The notes: generated from the sequence alone by a model not told the origin. Counted from the first letter of the stretch, positions 8,766 through 19,500 are shown. The stretch is DNA of 64,000 nt from Nocardioides pantholopis (GCF_003710085.1 NZ_CP033324.1:806001-870000); one strand, 5' to 3'. Made by a program: numbers and translations.

Positions 8766-10234
8766 GACGCCACCCGGTCGGCGACGGGCAGCGTGATCAC
8801 GAACGTCGTGCCGTGCGCGGTCCGCTCGAGCCGCAGCCTCGACCCGGACGCCGCGAGCAGCCGCCTGGCCCGGTGCAGGCCGATGCCCTGGCCGTGCGAG
8901 CGCGGGCCCCGCTGGGCCCAGTCGAACAGGCGCGCGGCGACCTCGGGATGGATGCCGGGCCCGGAGTCGGCGACGACCACCTCGACAGCGGCGCCGACCC
9001 GCCGGGTCTCCAGGCAGGTGCTGGACCCTCCGCCGTGCTTGCGGGCGTTGTCGAGCAGGATGCTGACGGCCTCCGCCACCTCGTCGGGGCGCCCGAGGGC
9101 GCACAGGCCGGCCGGCTCCCAGCGCACCGGGTTGCCGACCACCTCCTGGGCGACCACCAGCGGCTCGAGCAGCCGGTCGAGGTCGACGACCTCGGCGGGT
9201 GCCTGCGCTGCGCCGGCGGAGCCGACCGGGTGCACGACGTTCCCCCCGCCCTTGCCGGCGAGCAGCCGGGCCAGCCGGGCGGTCTCGTGCTCGACCATCT
9301 CCTCCAGCCGGTGCCGGTGCACGACCGGCAGGTCCGGCCCGCGGTGGATCAGCGTCGAGGCCGAGGCGATCCCCGCGATGGTGTTGGTGACCTCGTGCAT
9401 CCGGGCCCGGCTGTCGCGCTCGAGGGCCTCCATCTGCGCGACCCGCTCGCCCAGCCGGAGGAACCGGCGGCCGTGCTCGCTGATCGCCCAGCGCAGCGCG
9501 GCGACCGCCGTGCTCACGAGCAGGACCGCGGCGACGACGCCGGTGACGGTCATCAGCGCGGAGGCGACCGCGTTCTCCGAGGGCAGGCAGGTCTGGATCC
9601 GGTTCAGGGTCGCCAGCCCGATCGCGACCGAGAGCCGCCTGGTCATCCAGGGCGGCAGCGCGGTGATCCGGGAGCCCAGCACCGCGACCCCGAGGCCGGC
9701 AGCGCCCAGGGCCGAGGCGACCAGGGCGACCGGCACGCCCGCCGGGTCGATCCGCGGCGCGTGCGTGACCAGGAGCAGGTGCAGGCCGGTGACGCCCAGG
9801 CCGGTCAGGAGGCCCGCGGCCAGCGGGTCGACCCGGACCTCGGTGCGACCGGCGACCGGCACGAGGGCCAGGGCCGCGAGCACCAGGAGCAGGTCGGTGA
9901 CCAGCATCCACGCGGTGCCCTCGGCGAGGGCGCCGGGCTGGTCGGCGCGCAGCCCGGTGAGCGCGATGCTCTGGGTGGCGATCAGGGCCAGGCTCGCGCT
10001 CAGCCAGCCGAGCGGTGCGGTGCCACTGAGCCGGTAGTGGAAGTAGGTGACCACCGCGGCCAGCAGCAGGCTGGCCGACACCGTGGCCTGGGAGACCATG
10101 GTGAGCCCGACCCAGGTCCTGGTCGACGGCGCCAGCCACGCGGTCACTGCCAAGGGGGCGAACCACGAGGTGAGCACCACGATCAGGGTGCCGCGCCAGC
10201 TCCATGCGTCGGTCGGATAACGCTCGTAGCTCAT
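8762..10234 (-). CDS. Membrane sensor histidine kinase with multi-helix input domain
   Basis: 490 residues from the ATG that opens MSYERYPTDAW. The frame stays open upstream to 10507, but that part is Arg/Pro/Gly-rich and not protein-like. About eight hydrophobic helices (residues 12-235) form an integral membrane input domain. The transmitter has an H-box with HEVTNTIAGI, an N-box ILLDNARKHG, a G1 box DSGPGI and a G2 box GQGIGLHRARRLL. The H-E-x-x-N phospho-acceptor site differs from the HELRTPL of common HisKA kinases and from the HisKA_3 type usual for NarL-family partners. First gene of the run that ends at the beta-propeller gene. Confidence 0.88.
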   Translation of the reverse strand: MSYERYPTDAWSWRGTLIVVLTSWFAPLAVTAWLAPSTRTWVGLTMVSQATVSASLLLAAVVTYFHYRLSGTAPLGWLSASLALIATQSIALTGLRADQPGALAEGTAWMLVTDLLLVLAALALVPVAGRTEVRVDPLAAGLLTGLGVTGLHLLLVTHAPRIDPAGVPVALVASALGAAGLGVAVLGSRITALPPWMTRRLSVAIGLATLNRIQTCLPSENAVASALMTVTGVVAAVLLVSTAVAALRWAISEHGRRFLRLGERVAQMEALERDSRARMHEVTNTIAGIASASTLIHRGPDLPVVHRHRLEEMVEHETARLARLLAGKGGGNVVHPVGSAGAAQAPAEVVDLDRLLEPLVVAQEVVGNPVRWEPAGLCALGRPDEVAEAVSILLDNARKHGGGSSTCLETRRVGAAVEVVVADSGPGIHPEVAARLFDWAQRGPRSHGQGIGLHRARRLLAASGSRLRLERTAHGTTFVITLPVADRVAS

Positions 10235-10659
10235 CTTGTCCCCGCCCCGTCCGGGGTCGCCCGCACGCGGCGGACGACCCACCCATCCCGTCGGCGTCCC
10301 CCCCAGGCCGTCGCACGGACCGTGTCCTCGACCGGCGGACCCGAGTGCCGCCGGTGCCGGCGGCCCCGAGGCCCCGGCACTTGGCAACGTAGGCTCGGGT
10401 CGCAGGGGCGCACAGCCGTTCGGGTGGCTATACCGGATTTTGAGTAGTCGGTCACGGCGCGCGCCTGCCGGCGCGGTCCCGACCCCGTCCCGGCGCGCGC
10501 CCAGCATGGCCCTGCGGACGCCGCCGCGGCATCACCCAATCTGGAGAAGTTCCGCCCCGCGCTCGCTTCCCGTACCCCCCGTAGACTGGACGCGTCCGTT
10601 TTCCACCCCCGTCGTCTCGTCGGCCGGGGGTGTTCGTGCTGTTCTCTCCGAGGAGTCCC
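10235..10659. other. Divergent intergenic region between sensor kinase and mfd
   Basis: 425 bases without a supported gene. A lower-GC patch at about 10427-10452 contains, read on the minus strand, TATAGC, a possible -10 for the kinase operon. On the plus strand TAGACT at 10582-10587 is a plausible -10 for mfd, giving a leader of about 65 bases. Several GC-rich partial dyads are present. I see no operator or RNA element that I can name. Confidence 0.45.
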
Positions 10660-13600
10660 GTGAGCCTCACCGGCCTGGTCGACGCCGTCCTTGCCGATCC
10701 CGTCCTCGGTCAGGCGATGACCGACGCCCGCGGTGGCGCGCTGCGCTCCCTGGACCTCACCGGGCCCCCGGGGCTGCGGCCGTTCGCGATCGCCGGCCTG
10801 GTCCGCGAGGGCCGCACGGTCCTCGCGGTCACCGCCACCTCCCGCGAGGCCGAGGACCTGGTCGAGGCGCTGGGCTGCCTGATCGACCCGGCCACCGTGG
10901 CCTACTACCCGAGCTGGGAGACGCTGCCGCACGAGCGGCTCAGCCCGCGCAGCGACACGGTCGGACGCCGGCTCGCCGTGCTGCGCCGGCTGTGCCACCC
11001 CGGCCAGGACGCCACCAACGGGCCGCTCCAGGTCGTCGTCGCCCCGGTCCGCTCGGTCCTGCAGCCGCAGGTCAAGGGCCTCGGCGAGCTGGCGCCGGTG
11101 GAGCTCGTGCCCGGTCAGTCCGCGTCGCTGGAGGACGTCGTCCGCCGGCTCGCGGACGCGGCGTACTCCCGCGTGGACCTGGTGGAGCGGCGCGGGGAGT
11201 TCGCGGTCCGCGGCGGCATCGTCGACGTCTTCCCGCCGACCGAGGAGCACCCGCTGCGGGTGGAGTTCTGGGGCGACGAGGTCGAGCAGATCCGGTCGTT
11301 CTCGGTCGCCGACCAGCGCACCCTCGAGCCCGCCGAGCGGCTGTGGGCGCCGCCGTGCCGGGAGCTGCTGCTCACCGACGAGGTCCGCGCCCGCGCGGCC
11401 GCCCTCGGCCGCGCCCACCCGCAGCTGCTCGAGATCACCGACAAGATCGCGGCCGGCATCGCCGCGGAGGGCATGGAGTCGCTGGCCCCGGTGCTCGTCG
11501 ACGAGATGGAGCTGCTGGTCGACCTGATGCCGGCGCGCTCCCACGTGCTGGTGCTGGACCCCGAGCGCGCCCGCGGCCGGGCTCACGACCTGGTCGCGAC
11601 CAGCGAGGAGTTCCTCGGGGCGAGCTGGGCGGCGGCGGCCAGCGGGGGCACCGCCCCCATCGACCTGGGTGCCGCGTCGTACCGCACGCTGGCCGACGTC
11701 CGCGAGCACGCACTGGCCCGCGACCTCCCGTGGTGGACGATCAGCCCGTTCGGCATCGACGACGACGGCGCGCCCGCCCCGGGGACCGCTGCCGACGCCG
11801 GCGTCCCGAGCCGGACCGTGCCGATGCATCCCGCGGAGGCGTACCGCGGCGACACCGCGAAGGCCACGGCCGACCTGGACCGCTGGCGCTCCGAGGGCTA
11901 CCGGACAGTCGTCATGCACCCGGGCCACGGCCCGGCGCAGCGCACTGTCGAGGTGCTCACCGAGCGCGAGGTCCCGGCCCGGCTGGCGGGCTCCCTCGAC
12001 AGCGCCGACGACCTCGCCCTGGGCCAGGTCACCGTCGTCTGCGGCGGTCTGGTGCACGGGTTCGTCGACGAGGGCTCCAAGCTCGCGCTGCTGACCGGCG
12101 AGGACATCTCCGGCCAGCGCTCCTCGACCCGGGACATGCGCAAGATGCCGGCCCGGCGCAAGAAGCAGATCGACCCGCTGGAGCTCAAGGCCGGCGACTA
12201 CGTCGTCCACGAGCAGCACGGCGTGGGCCGGTTCGTGGAGATGAAGCAGCGCGAGGCCGGCGGCGCGGTGCGCGAGTACCTCGTCCTCGAGTACGGCGCC
12301 TCCAAGCGCGGCGCCCCCGCGGACCGGCTCTACGTCCCGGCCGACGCGCTGGACCAGGTGACCCGCTACGTCGGCGGCGAGCAGCCGAGCCTGGACCGGC
12401 TCGGCGGCGGGGACTGGGCCAAGCGCAAGAGCCGCGCCCGCAAGGCGGTGCGCGAGATCGCCGCCGAGCTGATCAAGCTCTACGCCGCCCGCCAGGCCAC
12501 CAAGGGCTACGCCTTCGGCCCGGACACCCCCTGGCAGCGCGAGATGGAGGACGCCTTCCCGTTCACCGAGACCGCCGACCAGCTGACCACTGTCGACGAG
12601 GTCAAGTCCGACATGCGCCAGACCGTGCCGATGGACCGGCTGGTCTGCGGCGACGTGGGCTACGGCAAGACCGAGATCGCGGTGCGGGCGGCGTTCAAGG
12701 CCGTCCAGGACGGCAAGCAGGTCGCGGTGCTGGTGCCGACGACGCTGCTGGTCACCCAGCACCTGTCCACGTTCGCCGAGCGGATGAGCAACTTCCCGGT
12801 CGTGCTCAAGGCGCTGTCCCGCTTCCAGAGCGACAAGGAGGCCAAGGAGGTCGTGGCCGGGCTCGCCGAGGGGTCGGTCGACATCGTCGTCGGCACCCAC
12901 CGGCTGCTGAACCCCGACATCCGGTTCAAGGACCTCGGCCTGATCATCGTCGACGAGGAGCAGCGCTTCGGGGTCGAGCACAAGGAGCTGATGAAGCGGA
13001 TGCGGACCTCGGTCGACGTGCTGTCGATGTCCGCGACGCCGATCCCGCGGACCCTGGAGATGGCGATCACCGGCATCCGGGAGATGTCGACGATCACCAC
13101 CCCGCCGGAGGAGCGGCACCCGGTGCTGACCTACGTCGGCGCCTACGAGGACCGGCAGGTCGTGGCCGCGATCCGCCGCGAGCTGCTCCGCGACGGCCAG
13201 GTCTTCTACATCCACAACCGGGTGAACTCGATCGAGAAGGCCGCCGCCCGGCTCAAGGAGCTGGTGCCGGAGGCCCGGATCGCCACCGCGCACGGCCAGA
13301 TGGGGGAGAAGCAGCTCGAGCAGGTGATGCTGGACTTCTGGGAGAAGCGCTTCGACGTCCTGGTCTGCACCACGCTGGTCGAGTCCGGCCTCGACGTCTC
13401 CAACGCCAACACGATGATCATCGAGCGCGCCGACACCCTCGGCCTCTCCCAGCTGCACCAGCTGCGGGGCCGGGTGGGCCGCTCCCGCGAGCGGGCCTAC
13501 GCCTACTTCCTCTACCCGGCCGAGAAGCCGCTGACCGAGACCGCGCACGAGCGGCTGGCGACGCTGGCCCAGCACTCCGACCTCGGTGGCGGCATGGCGA

Positions 13601-14232
13601 TCGCGATGAAGGACCTGGAGATCCGCGGCGCCGGCAACCTGTTGGGCGGTGAGCAGTCCGGGCACATCGCCGACGTCGGCTTCGACCTCTACGTCCGGCT
13701 CGTCGGCGAGGCCGTCACCGAGTTCAAGGGCGACGCGGAGCCCGAGCTCAACGAGGTCCGCATCGAGCTGCCCGTCGACGCGCACCTGCCGCACGACTAC
13801 ATCCCCAGCGAGCGGCTGCGCCTGGAGATCTACAAGCGGCTCGCGGAGGTGCGCAGCGACGAGGACGTCGACGCGATCCACGAGGAGCTGCTGGACCGGT
13901 ACGGCGAGCCGCCGCAGGTGGTCACCTCGCTGCTGCTGGTCGCGAGGTTCCGGGCCCGCGCCCGCCAGGCCGGGATCGGGGAGGTCACGATCGCGGGCAA
14001 GAACGTGCGGTTCGCCCCGGTGTCGCTGCCGGAGTCCCGAGTCGTCCGGCTGATGCGGGTCTACCCGAAGTCGATCGTGAAGTCCCAGATCGACACCGTG
14101 CTGGTGCCCCGGCCGCAGACTGCGGTGGTCGGAGGTCGCCCGATCGACGGCGTCGCCCTGCTTCAATGGGCCCGCACGGTGATCGACACCGTGCTCGACC
14201 CGGAGCACGCCGCCGCGAAGACCCCCGCCTAG
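10660..14232 (+). CDS. mfd: Transcription-repair coupling factor Mfd
   Basis: 1190 residues, close to the usual length. The GTG start at 10660 follows a GAGGAG ribosome site; the frame is open for 30 bases more but those codons are not conserved in character. Parts: UvrB-like N-terminal module (about 1-350), CarD-type RNA-polymerase interaction domain (KAGDYVVHEQHGVGRF at about 510), superfamily 2 translocase with Walker A GDVGYGKTE (about 664), DEEQ box (about 764), SATPIPRTL, then the C-terminal TRCF domain. It removes stalled RNA polymerase from damaged template and recruits UvrA in the cytoplasm. The following lipoprotein gene begins 8 bases after the stop. Confidence 0.98.
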   Translation: MSLTGLVDAVLADPVLGQAMTDARGGALRSLDLTGPPGLRPFAIAGLVREGRTVLAVTATSREAEDLVEALGCLIDPATVAYYPSWETLPHERLSPRSDTVGRRLAVLRRLCHPGQDATNGPLQVVVAPVRSVLQPQVKGLGELAPVELVPGQSASLEDVVRRLADAAYSRVDLVERRGEFAVRGGIVDVFPPTEEHPLRVEFWGDEVEQIRSFSVADQRTLEPAERLWAPPCRELLLTDEVRARAAALGRAHPQLLEITDKIAAGIAAEGMESLAPVLVDEMELLVDLMPARSHVLVLDPERARGRAHDLVATSEEFLGASWAAAASGGTAPIDLGAASYRTLADVREHALARDLPWWTISPFGIDDDGAPAPGTAADAGVPSRTVPMHPAEAYRGDTAKATADLDRWRSEGYRTVVMHPGHGPAQRTVEVLTEREVPARLAGSLDSADDLALGQVTVVCGGLVHGFVDEGSKLALLTGEDISGQRSSTRDMRKMPARRKKQIDPLELKAGDYVVHEQHGVGRFVEMKQREAGGAVREYLVLEYGASKRGAPADRLYVPADALDQVTRYVGGEQPSLDRLGGGDWAKRKSRARKAVREIAAELIKLYAARQATKGYAFGPDTPWQREMEDAFPFTETADQLTTVDEVKSDMRQTVPMDRLVCGDVGYGKTEIAVRAAFKAVQDGKQVAVLVPTTLLVTQHLSTFAERMSNFPVVLKALSRFQSDKEAKEVVAGLAEGSVDIVVGTHRLLNPDIRFKDLGLIIVDEEQRFGVEHKELMKRMRTSVDVLSMSATPIPRTLEMAITGIREMSTITTPPEERHPVLTYVGAYEDRQVVAAIRRELLRDGQVFYIHNRVNSIEKAAARLKELVPEARIATAHGQMGEKQLEQVMLDFWEKRFDVLVCTTLVESGLDVSNANTMIIERADTLGLSQLHQLRGRVGRSRERAYAYFLYPAEKPLTETAHERLATLAQHSDLGGGMAIAMKDLEIRGAGNLLGGEQSGHIADVGFDLYVRLVGEAVTEFKGDAEPELNEVRIELPVDAHLPHDYIPSERLRLEIYKRLAEVRSDEDVDAIHEELLDRYGEPPQVVTSLLLVARFRARARQAGIGEVTIAGKNVRFAPVSLPESRVVRLMRVYPKSIVKSQIDTVLVPRPQTAVVGGRPIDGVALLQWARTVIDTVLDPEHAAAKTPA

Positions 14233-14240
14233 GAGCCCCC

Positions 14241-14954
14241 GTGACCCAGCGTCCGACCCGACGCCCGCTGACCTCCCTGCTCGCCTGCGCCGTCGGCGTG
14301 GCCGCCCTCGCCGGCTGCGGGGCGGCGGGGGTCGAGCTGCACCCGGGAGCGGCCGCGGTCGTCGGGGACCGGACCGTCAGCCTCGCCGACGTTGACGAGC
14401 GCACCGACGAGCTGTGCGCGGTGCTCGTCACCGCCCCGCAGGTGGCCCAGCAGCCGGCCGACTACCCGCTGGGCGTGCTGCGCACCGCCGTCCAGCGCGG
14501 GCTGGCCCTGGACCTGATGGCCGACCAGCTCGCCGAGGAGTACGACGTCGACGTCTCCGTCGAGCTCGAGGCCGGCACGGAGTCGGTGCGCGCGGCGTAC
14601 CCGAACGCCGAGCCGGACCAGCTCGAGGCCGCGCTGCCGGCCTTCGTCGGCGACGGGCACCTCGACCTGGTCCTGGTGGCGATCGGCGAGCAGGACCTCG
14701 GCGCCGGCACCGACCAGGAGGCGGCCCGGGCCCGGGGCTACGAGCTCGGTCGTGCCTGGGCCGAGGAGAACGGCCTGGAGTCCAGCCCGGCGTTCGAGCA
14801 GCTCACGCTCGGCGAGGACGCCGTCGAGGCGGCGCGCGACGAGCTCTCGGTGCCGGCCAGCGACTGGGCGCGCCGCGCCGCGGCACCCGAGAACGCGGGG
14901 GAGGCCGCGGCAGCGACGGCCGACCTCCCGGCGGACCAGCGCTGCCAGTCCTGA
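14241..14954 (+). CDS. Lipoprotein with SurA-like N-terminal region
   Basis: 237 residues, GTG start 5 bases after an AGGAG site that shares bases with the mfd stop. Arg-rich n-region, hydrophobic core and a lipobox ending LAGC with Cys26, so lipid-anchored on the outer face of the membrane. The next stretch (VVGDRTVSLADVDERTDELCAVL) is typical of the SurA/PrsA N-terminal chaperone domain, but no PPIase (rotamase) domain follows. A folding or chaperone role is inferred from that resemblance only. Gly/Ala/Glu-rich C-terminus. It sits between mfd and mazG. Confidence 0.85.
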   Translation: MTQRPTRRPLTSLLACAVGVAALAGCGAAGVELHPGAAAVVGDRTVSLADVDERTDELCAVLVTAPQVAQQPADYPLGVLRTAVQRGLALDLMADQLAEEYDVDVSVELEAGTESVRAAYPNAEPDQLEAALPAFVGDGHLDLVLVAIGEQDLGAGTDQEAARARGYELGRAWAEENGLESSPAFEQLTLGEDAVEAARDELSVPASDWARRAAAPENAGEAAAATADLPADQRCQS

Positions 14955-14964
14955 GAGCCCGCCG

Positions 14965-15585
14965 ATGACTCAGCCTGACGGGCCTGAGCTGCCTGAGCTG
15001 CGCACGGTGATGCGCCGGCTGCGGGCGGAGTGTCCCTGGAAGGCCGCCCAGACCCACCGCTCGCTGGCCCGCTACCTGCTCGAGGAGACCCACGAGACCC
15101 TCGAGGCGATCGACGAGCTCGCCGAGACCGGCGACGCCGACCACCTGCGCGAGGAGCTCGGCGACCTGCTGCTCCAGGTGTACTTCCACGCCGCCATCGC
15201 CGAGGAGGCCGGCGCGTTCGACCTCGACGACGTGGCCCGCGGGATCACCGAGAAGCTGGTCCGCCGCAACCCGCACGTCTTCGCGGCGCCGGGGGAGGAG
15301 GCCCCGGCCGCCGGGGACGCGGCCGCCGTCAACGACGCCTGGCAGGAGATCAAGGCCCGGGAGCGGCCCCGCGCCACCCTCGACGAGGGGATCCCGCCCA
15401 CGCTGCCGGCGCTGCTGTACGCCGACAAGATGCTCGACCGTCTCGAGCGGGCCGGCGCACCCGTCACCCCGGACCCGGACGGCGACATCGGCGAGCGGCT
15501 GCTCGCCCTCGTCGCCGAGGCGCACGCCGCCGGGGTCGACGCCGAGCAGGCGCTGCGGGACACGGTCCGCCGGCTGACTTCCTGA
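14965..15585 (+). CDS. mazG: Nucleoside triphosphate pyrophosphohydrolase MazG
   Basis: 206 residues from ATG; the frame upstream overlaps the lipoprotein gene and is not coding. The MazG signature is clear: CPWKAAQTHRSL, then LLEETHETLEAIDE (metal-binding EExxE) and LREELGDLLLQ (ExxD). The family hydrolyses canonical and damaged NTPs or dNTPs to NMP and PPi with Mg2+, a house-cleaning role. It is shorter than the E. coli two-domain enzyme, as in many actinobacteria, and has one clear catalytic MazG module. The mfd-mazG-eno order is conserved in mycobacteria. Confidence 0.95.
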   Translation: MTQPDGPELPELRTVMRRLRAECPWKAAQTHRSLARYLLEETHETLEAIDELAETGDADHLREELGDLLLQVYFHAAIAEEAGAFDLDDVARGITEKLVRRNPHVFAAPGEEAPAAGDAAAVNDAWQEIKARERPRATLDEGIPPTLPALLYADKMLDRLERAGAPVTPDPDGDIGERLLALVAEAHAAGVDAEQALRDTVRRLTS

Positions 15586-15669
15586 CCCCGGTTGCATGGC
15601 CCGGCGGTGCCGGCCGGCGCCGCGGGTCCATCCGCGCGGGTGCTCCCCGGATGCGGGCCCGCCGCGGTC

Positions 15670-16998
<1,329 letters not shown>

Positions 16999-17014
16999 CC
17001 GGGCTCGGCTGACA

Positions 17015-17620
17015 GTGCCGGAGAACCGTCGTACGCCGCGTCGTGGCGCCGCCGCCCGGGGACCCGCGGGCCCGGGCCGCGGCGCCGGCGCGGCGCGCGG
17101 CGCCCGGCCGGTCCCGTCGCGGCCCGCGGCGGCCGAGCCCCGGGCCCGCCGGCCCCGGCTGACCGGGCGGGCGGGCGTCCTGGTCCTGGTCCTGGTGGTC
17201 CTCGCGGTCTCCTACGCCTCCTCGATGCGGGCGTTCCTGGAGCAGCGCGAGCACCTCGACGACCTGCAGTCGACGATCGCCGAGCGCCAGGCCAGCATCG
17301 AGGAGCTGGAGCGGGAGAAGCGGCGCTGGTCCGACCCGGCGTACGTCGAGCAGGAGGCGCGCGACCGGCTCGGCTACGTGATGCCGGGCGAGGTCCCCTA
17401 CGTCGCCCTCGACGAGGACGGCAACCCGATCGAGAGCCAGGCCACGCTCAGCGACCCCACCGAGGTCGACCGCAAGGAGCCCGAGGCATGGTGGACCGAC
17501 GCGTGGGGCTCGGTGCTCGCCGCGGGCGATCCGCCGCGCGACAACACAGTCCCCTCCACCACGATCGACGGGTCCACGGACCCGAAGGGCAACCCCCAGA
17601 AGGAGAACCAGGGCCAGTGA
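17015..17620 (+). CDS. FtsB/DivIC family septum formation initiator
   Basis: 201 residues, GTG start. A basic Pro/Ala/Arg-rich cytoplasmic N-terminus (about 1-48), one membrane helix (AGVLVLVLVVLAVSYA, about 50-66), a short coiled coil (FLEQREHLDDLQSTIAERQASIEELEREK) and the family motif YVEQEARDRLGYVMPGE. The C-terminal 60 residues are a polar low-complexity tail. The family acts in the FtsQLB complex that activates septal wall synthesis. GTGA overlap with the DUF501 gene. Equivalent in place to Rv1024 of M. tuberculosis. Confidence 0.92.
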   Translation: MPENRRTPRRGAAARGPAGPGRGAGAARGARPVPSRPAAAEPRARRPRLTGRAGVLVLVLVVLAVSYASSMRAFLEQREHLDDLQSTIAERQASIEELEREKRRWSDPAYVEQEARDRLGYVMPGEVPYVALDEDGNPIESQATLSDPTEVDRKEPEAWWTDAWGSVLAAGDPPRDNTVPSTTIDGSTDPKGNPQKENQGQ

Positions 17621-18126
17621 CCTCTCCGGCCGACGAGGCGGCGATCGCCGCGCAGCTGGGCCGCGAGCCGCGGGGGATCCACGAGGTCGGGCACCGCTGC
17701 CCGTGCGGGAACCCCGACGTGGTGACGACCGAGCCCCGGCTCCCCAACGGCACGCCGTTCCCCACCACCTTCTACCTGACCTGCCCGCGGGCCGCCTCCC
17801 GGATCGGGACCCTGGAGGGCACCGGCGTGATGCGGCAGATGCAGGACCGGCTGGCCGAGGACCCGGACCTGGCCCGGGCCTACGCGCAGGCCCACGAGCG
17901 CTACCTGGCCTTCCGGGGCGAGGTCGGCCGGGAGGCCGGCCAGAGCGTGCCCGAGATCGAGGGCATCTCGGCCGGCGGGATGCCCGACCGGGTCAAGTGC
18001 CTGCACGTGCTCGCCGCCCAGTCGCTGGCCATGGGCCCGGGCGTGAACCCGCTCGGCGACGAGGTCCTGGAGCTGCTCGGCGAGTGGTGGCAGCCGGGCC
18101 CGTGCGTGGGTGCCGGCAGCGAGTGA
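17617..18126 (+). CDS. DUF501 family protein
   Basis: 169 residues, GTG start within the 4-base overlap. Contains the family's conserved features: CPCGNPDVV near residue 29, LPNGTPFPTTFYLTCPRA, SRIGTLEGTGVM and a late CLHVLAAQSLA. Two cysteine pairs could bind metal. The biochemical function of DUF501 is not known. It lies between the FtsB-like and ppx genes, as across actinobacteria, and overlaps both by four bases. Confidence 0.9.
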   Translation: MTSPADEAAIAAQLGREPRGIHEVGHRCPCGNPDVVTTEPRLPNGTPFPTTFYLTCPRAASRIGTLEGTGVMRQMQDRLAEDPDLARAYAQAHERYLAFRGEVGREAGQSVPEIEGISAGGMPDRVKCLHVLAAQSLAMGPGVNPLGDEVLELLGEWWQPGPCVGAGSE

Positions 18127-19034
18127 GCGCCCCGATCGCCGCCATCGACTGCGGCACCAACACCATCAAGCTGCTCATCGGCACGCTGCCGGAGGTCGCC
18201 GTCCGCGAGGTGCGGATGGTCCGGCTCGGCCAGGGGGTCGACGCGACCGGCCGCCTCTCCGATGCCGCCCTGGACCGGGCCTTCGCCGCCCTCGACGAGT
18301 ACGCCGCGATCCTGCGCGCGCACCACGTGCCGAGCGAGCGGGTGCGGTTCTGCGCGACCTCGGCCACCCGCGACGCGGCGAACGCCGACGTCTTCGCCGC
18401 GGGCGTGCGGGCCCGGCTCGGTGTCGAGCCCGAGGTCCTCTCCGGCGGCGAGGAGGCCGCGCTGTCCTTCGCCGGCGCCGTGCGCCACCTGCGCACGCCT
18501 CCGGAGCTGCCGGTCCTGGTCGTCGACATCGGCGGCGGCTCGACCGAGCTCATCCTGGGCAGCTCGGCCCCCGAGGCCGCCCACTCCATGGACATCGGCT
18601 CGGTGCGGCTGCACGAGCGGCACCTGCGCTCGGACCCGCCGACGATGGCGGAGGTCGACGCGTGCGTCGCCGACATCGACGCCCAGCTGGACGCCTGCCC
18701 GGTGTGCCCGGCCGCGGCCGCGACAGTGGTCGGCGTCGCGGGCACCACGATCACGATCGCCGCCGGGGTGCTCGGGCTGACGGCGTACGACCGCGACGCG
18801 ATCGACCAGGCCCGGCTCCGGGTCGACGACGTGCACGCGATGGTCGACCGGCTGGTGTCGATGACCGTCAACGAGCGGCTGGCGCTGCCCTGGATGCACC
18901 CGGGCCGCGCCGACGTCATCGACGCCGGGGCGCTGATCCTCTCCCGGGTGCTGCGCCGGACCCGGGTCACCGAGCTGGTCGTCTCCGAGGCCGACATCCT
19001 CGACGGCATCGCCTGGTCGGTCGCCGGCCGCTGA
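18123..19034 (+). CDS. ppx: Ppx/GppA family exopolyphosphatase
   Basis: 303 residues, GTG start in a GTGA overlap. ASKHA-fold motifs: phosphate-1 loop AIDCGTNTIKLLI, connect SGGEEAALSFAG, phosphate-2 VVDIGGGSTELIL and the adenosine-type VVGVAGTTITIAAG. The family removes terminal phosphates from polyphosphate or the 5'-phosphate of pppGpp. It is the short form without the C-terminal HD-like domain of E. coli Ppx. It ends the eno operon; a gap of 61 bases with its own promoter signal follows. Confidence 0.94.
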   Translation: MSAPIAAIDCGTNTIKLLIGTLPEVAVREVRMVRLGQGVDATGRLSDAALDRAFAALDEYAAILRAHHVPSERVRFCATSATRDAANADVFAAGVRARLGVEPEVLSGGEEAALSFAGAVRHLRTPPELPVLVVDIGGGSTELILGSSAPEAAHSMDIGSVRLHERHLRSDPPTMAEVDACVADIDAQLDACPVCPAAAATVVGVAGTTITIAAGVLGLTAYDRDAIDQARLRVDDVHAMVDRLVSMTVNERLALPWMHPGRADVIDAGALILSRVLRRTRVTELVVSEADILDGIAWSVAGR

Positions 19035-19061
19035 ACCGGCCCCGGCCAGCCGGCGGCTCCG

Positions 19062-19086
19062 GTTTGCCCCGCTGCGGACGGGGCAC
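19062..19086 (+). promoter_or_regulatory. Candidate SigB/SigF-type stress promoter
   Basis: GTTT at 19062-19065, a 15-base spacer, then GGGCAC at 19081-19086, close to the GTTT-N(12-17)-GGGTA consensus of actinobacterial general-stress sigma factors. The expected start point falls at or just before the ATG at 19096. TGCCCCG and CGGGGCA inside it also form a dyad, so an operator or small hairpin is the alternative. Confidence 0.5.
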
Positions 19087-19095
19087 CGGGCAGCC

Positions 19096-19500
19096 ATGAG
19101 CCATCCAGGAGGGACGCCGACCGACGAGCCGCTGGGCGCGGTCGTCCATCGGCTCACCGAGCAGGTCCCGCAGCTGATCCGCAGCGAGATCCGCCTCGCC
19201 CAGGCGGAGCTCACGGAGAAGGGCAAGCGCGCCGGCCTCGGGCTCGGCGCCTTCGGCGCCGCCGGCCTGGTCGCGCTCTACGGCATCGGCGCGCTGGTGA
19301 CCGCTGCCGTTCTCGCGCTCGACCTGGTGCTGCCGGCCTGGGCCGCGGCCCTGATCGTCGCCGGGGTGCTCCTCCTCATCGCCGGGGTCGCCGCCCTGGT
19401 CGGCAAGAAGGAGGTCCAGCAGGCGACGCCCGCGGCTCCGGAGCGGGCCATCGCCGGTGTCAAGGAGGACGTCGCCACGATCAAGGGAGAGCACCCGTGA
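19096..19500 (+). CDS. Phage-holin-like (Holin-X/DUF1469) membrane protein
   Basis: 134 residues. An amphipathic N-terminus (VHRLTEQVPQLIRSEIRLAQAELTEKGK), two membrane helices (about 52-75 and 82-105) and a short charged tail: the layout of the Actinobacterial Holin-X family, chromosomal proteins often found with DUF3618 and YtxH-like partners. There is no evidence of a phage here. Cell-envelope stress is the usual suggestion for this set; a lytic role is not supported. GTGA overlap with the next gene. Confidence 0.88.
   Translation: MSHPGGTPTDEPLGAVVHRLTEQVPQLIRSEIRLAQAELTEKGKRAGLGLGAFGAAGLVALYGIGALVTAAVLALDLVLPAWAAALIVAGVLLLIAGVAALVGKKEVQQATPAAPERAIAGVKEDVATIKGEHP

Noticed and set aside
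10231-14208. A 1325-residue minus-strand frame opposite mfd
   Set aside because: Composition is that of antisense to a GC-rich gene (His/Arg/Asp/Gly repeats); mfd on the plus strand has every expected motif.
19096-19500. Prophage remnant indicated by a holin-like protein
   Set aside because: The Holin-X family is chromosomal in actinobacteria and no other phage gene, att site or integrase is present.
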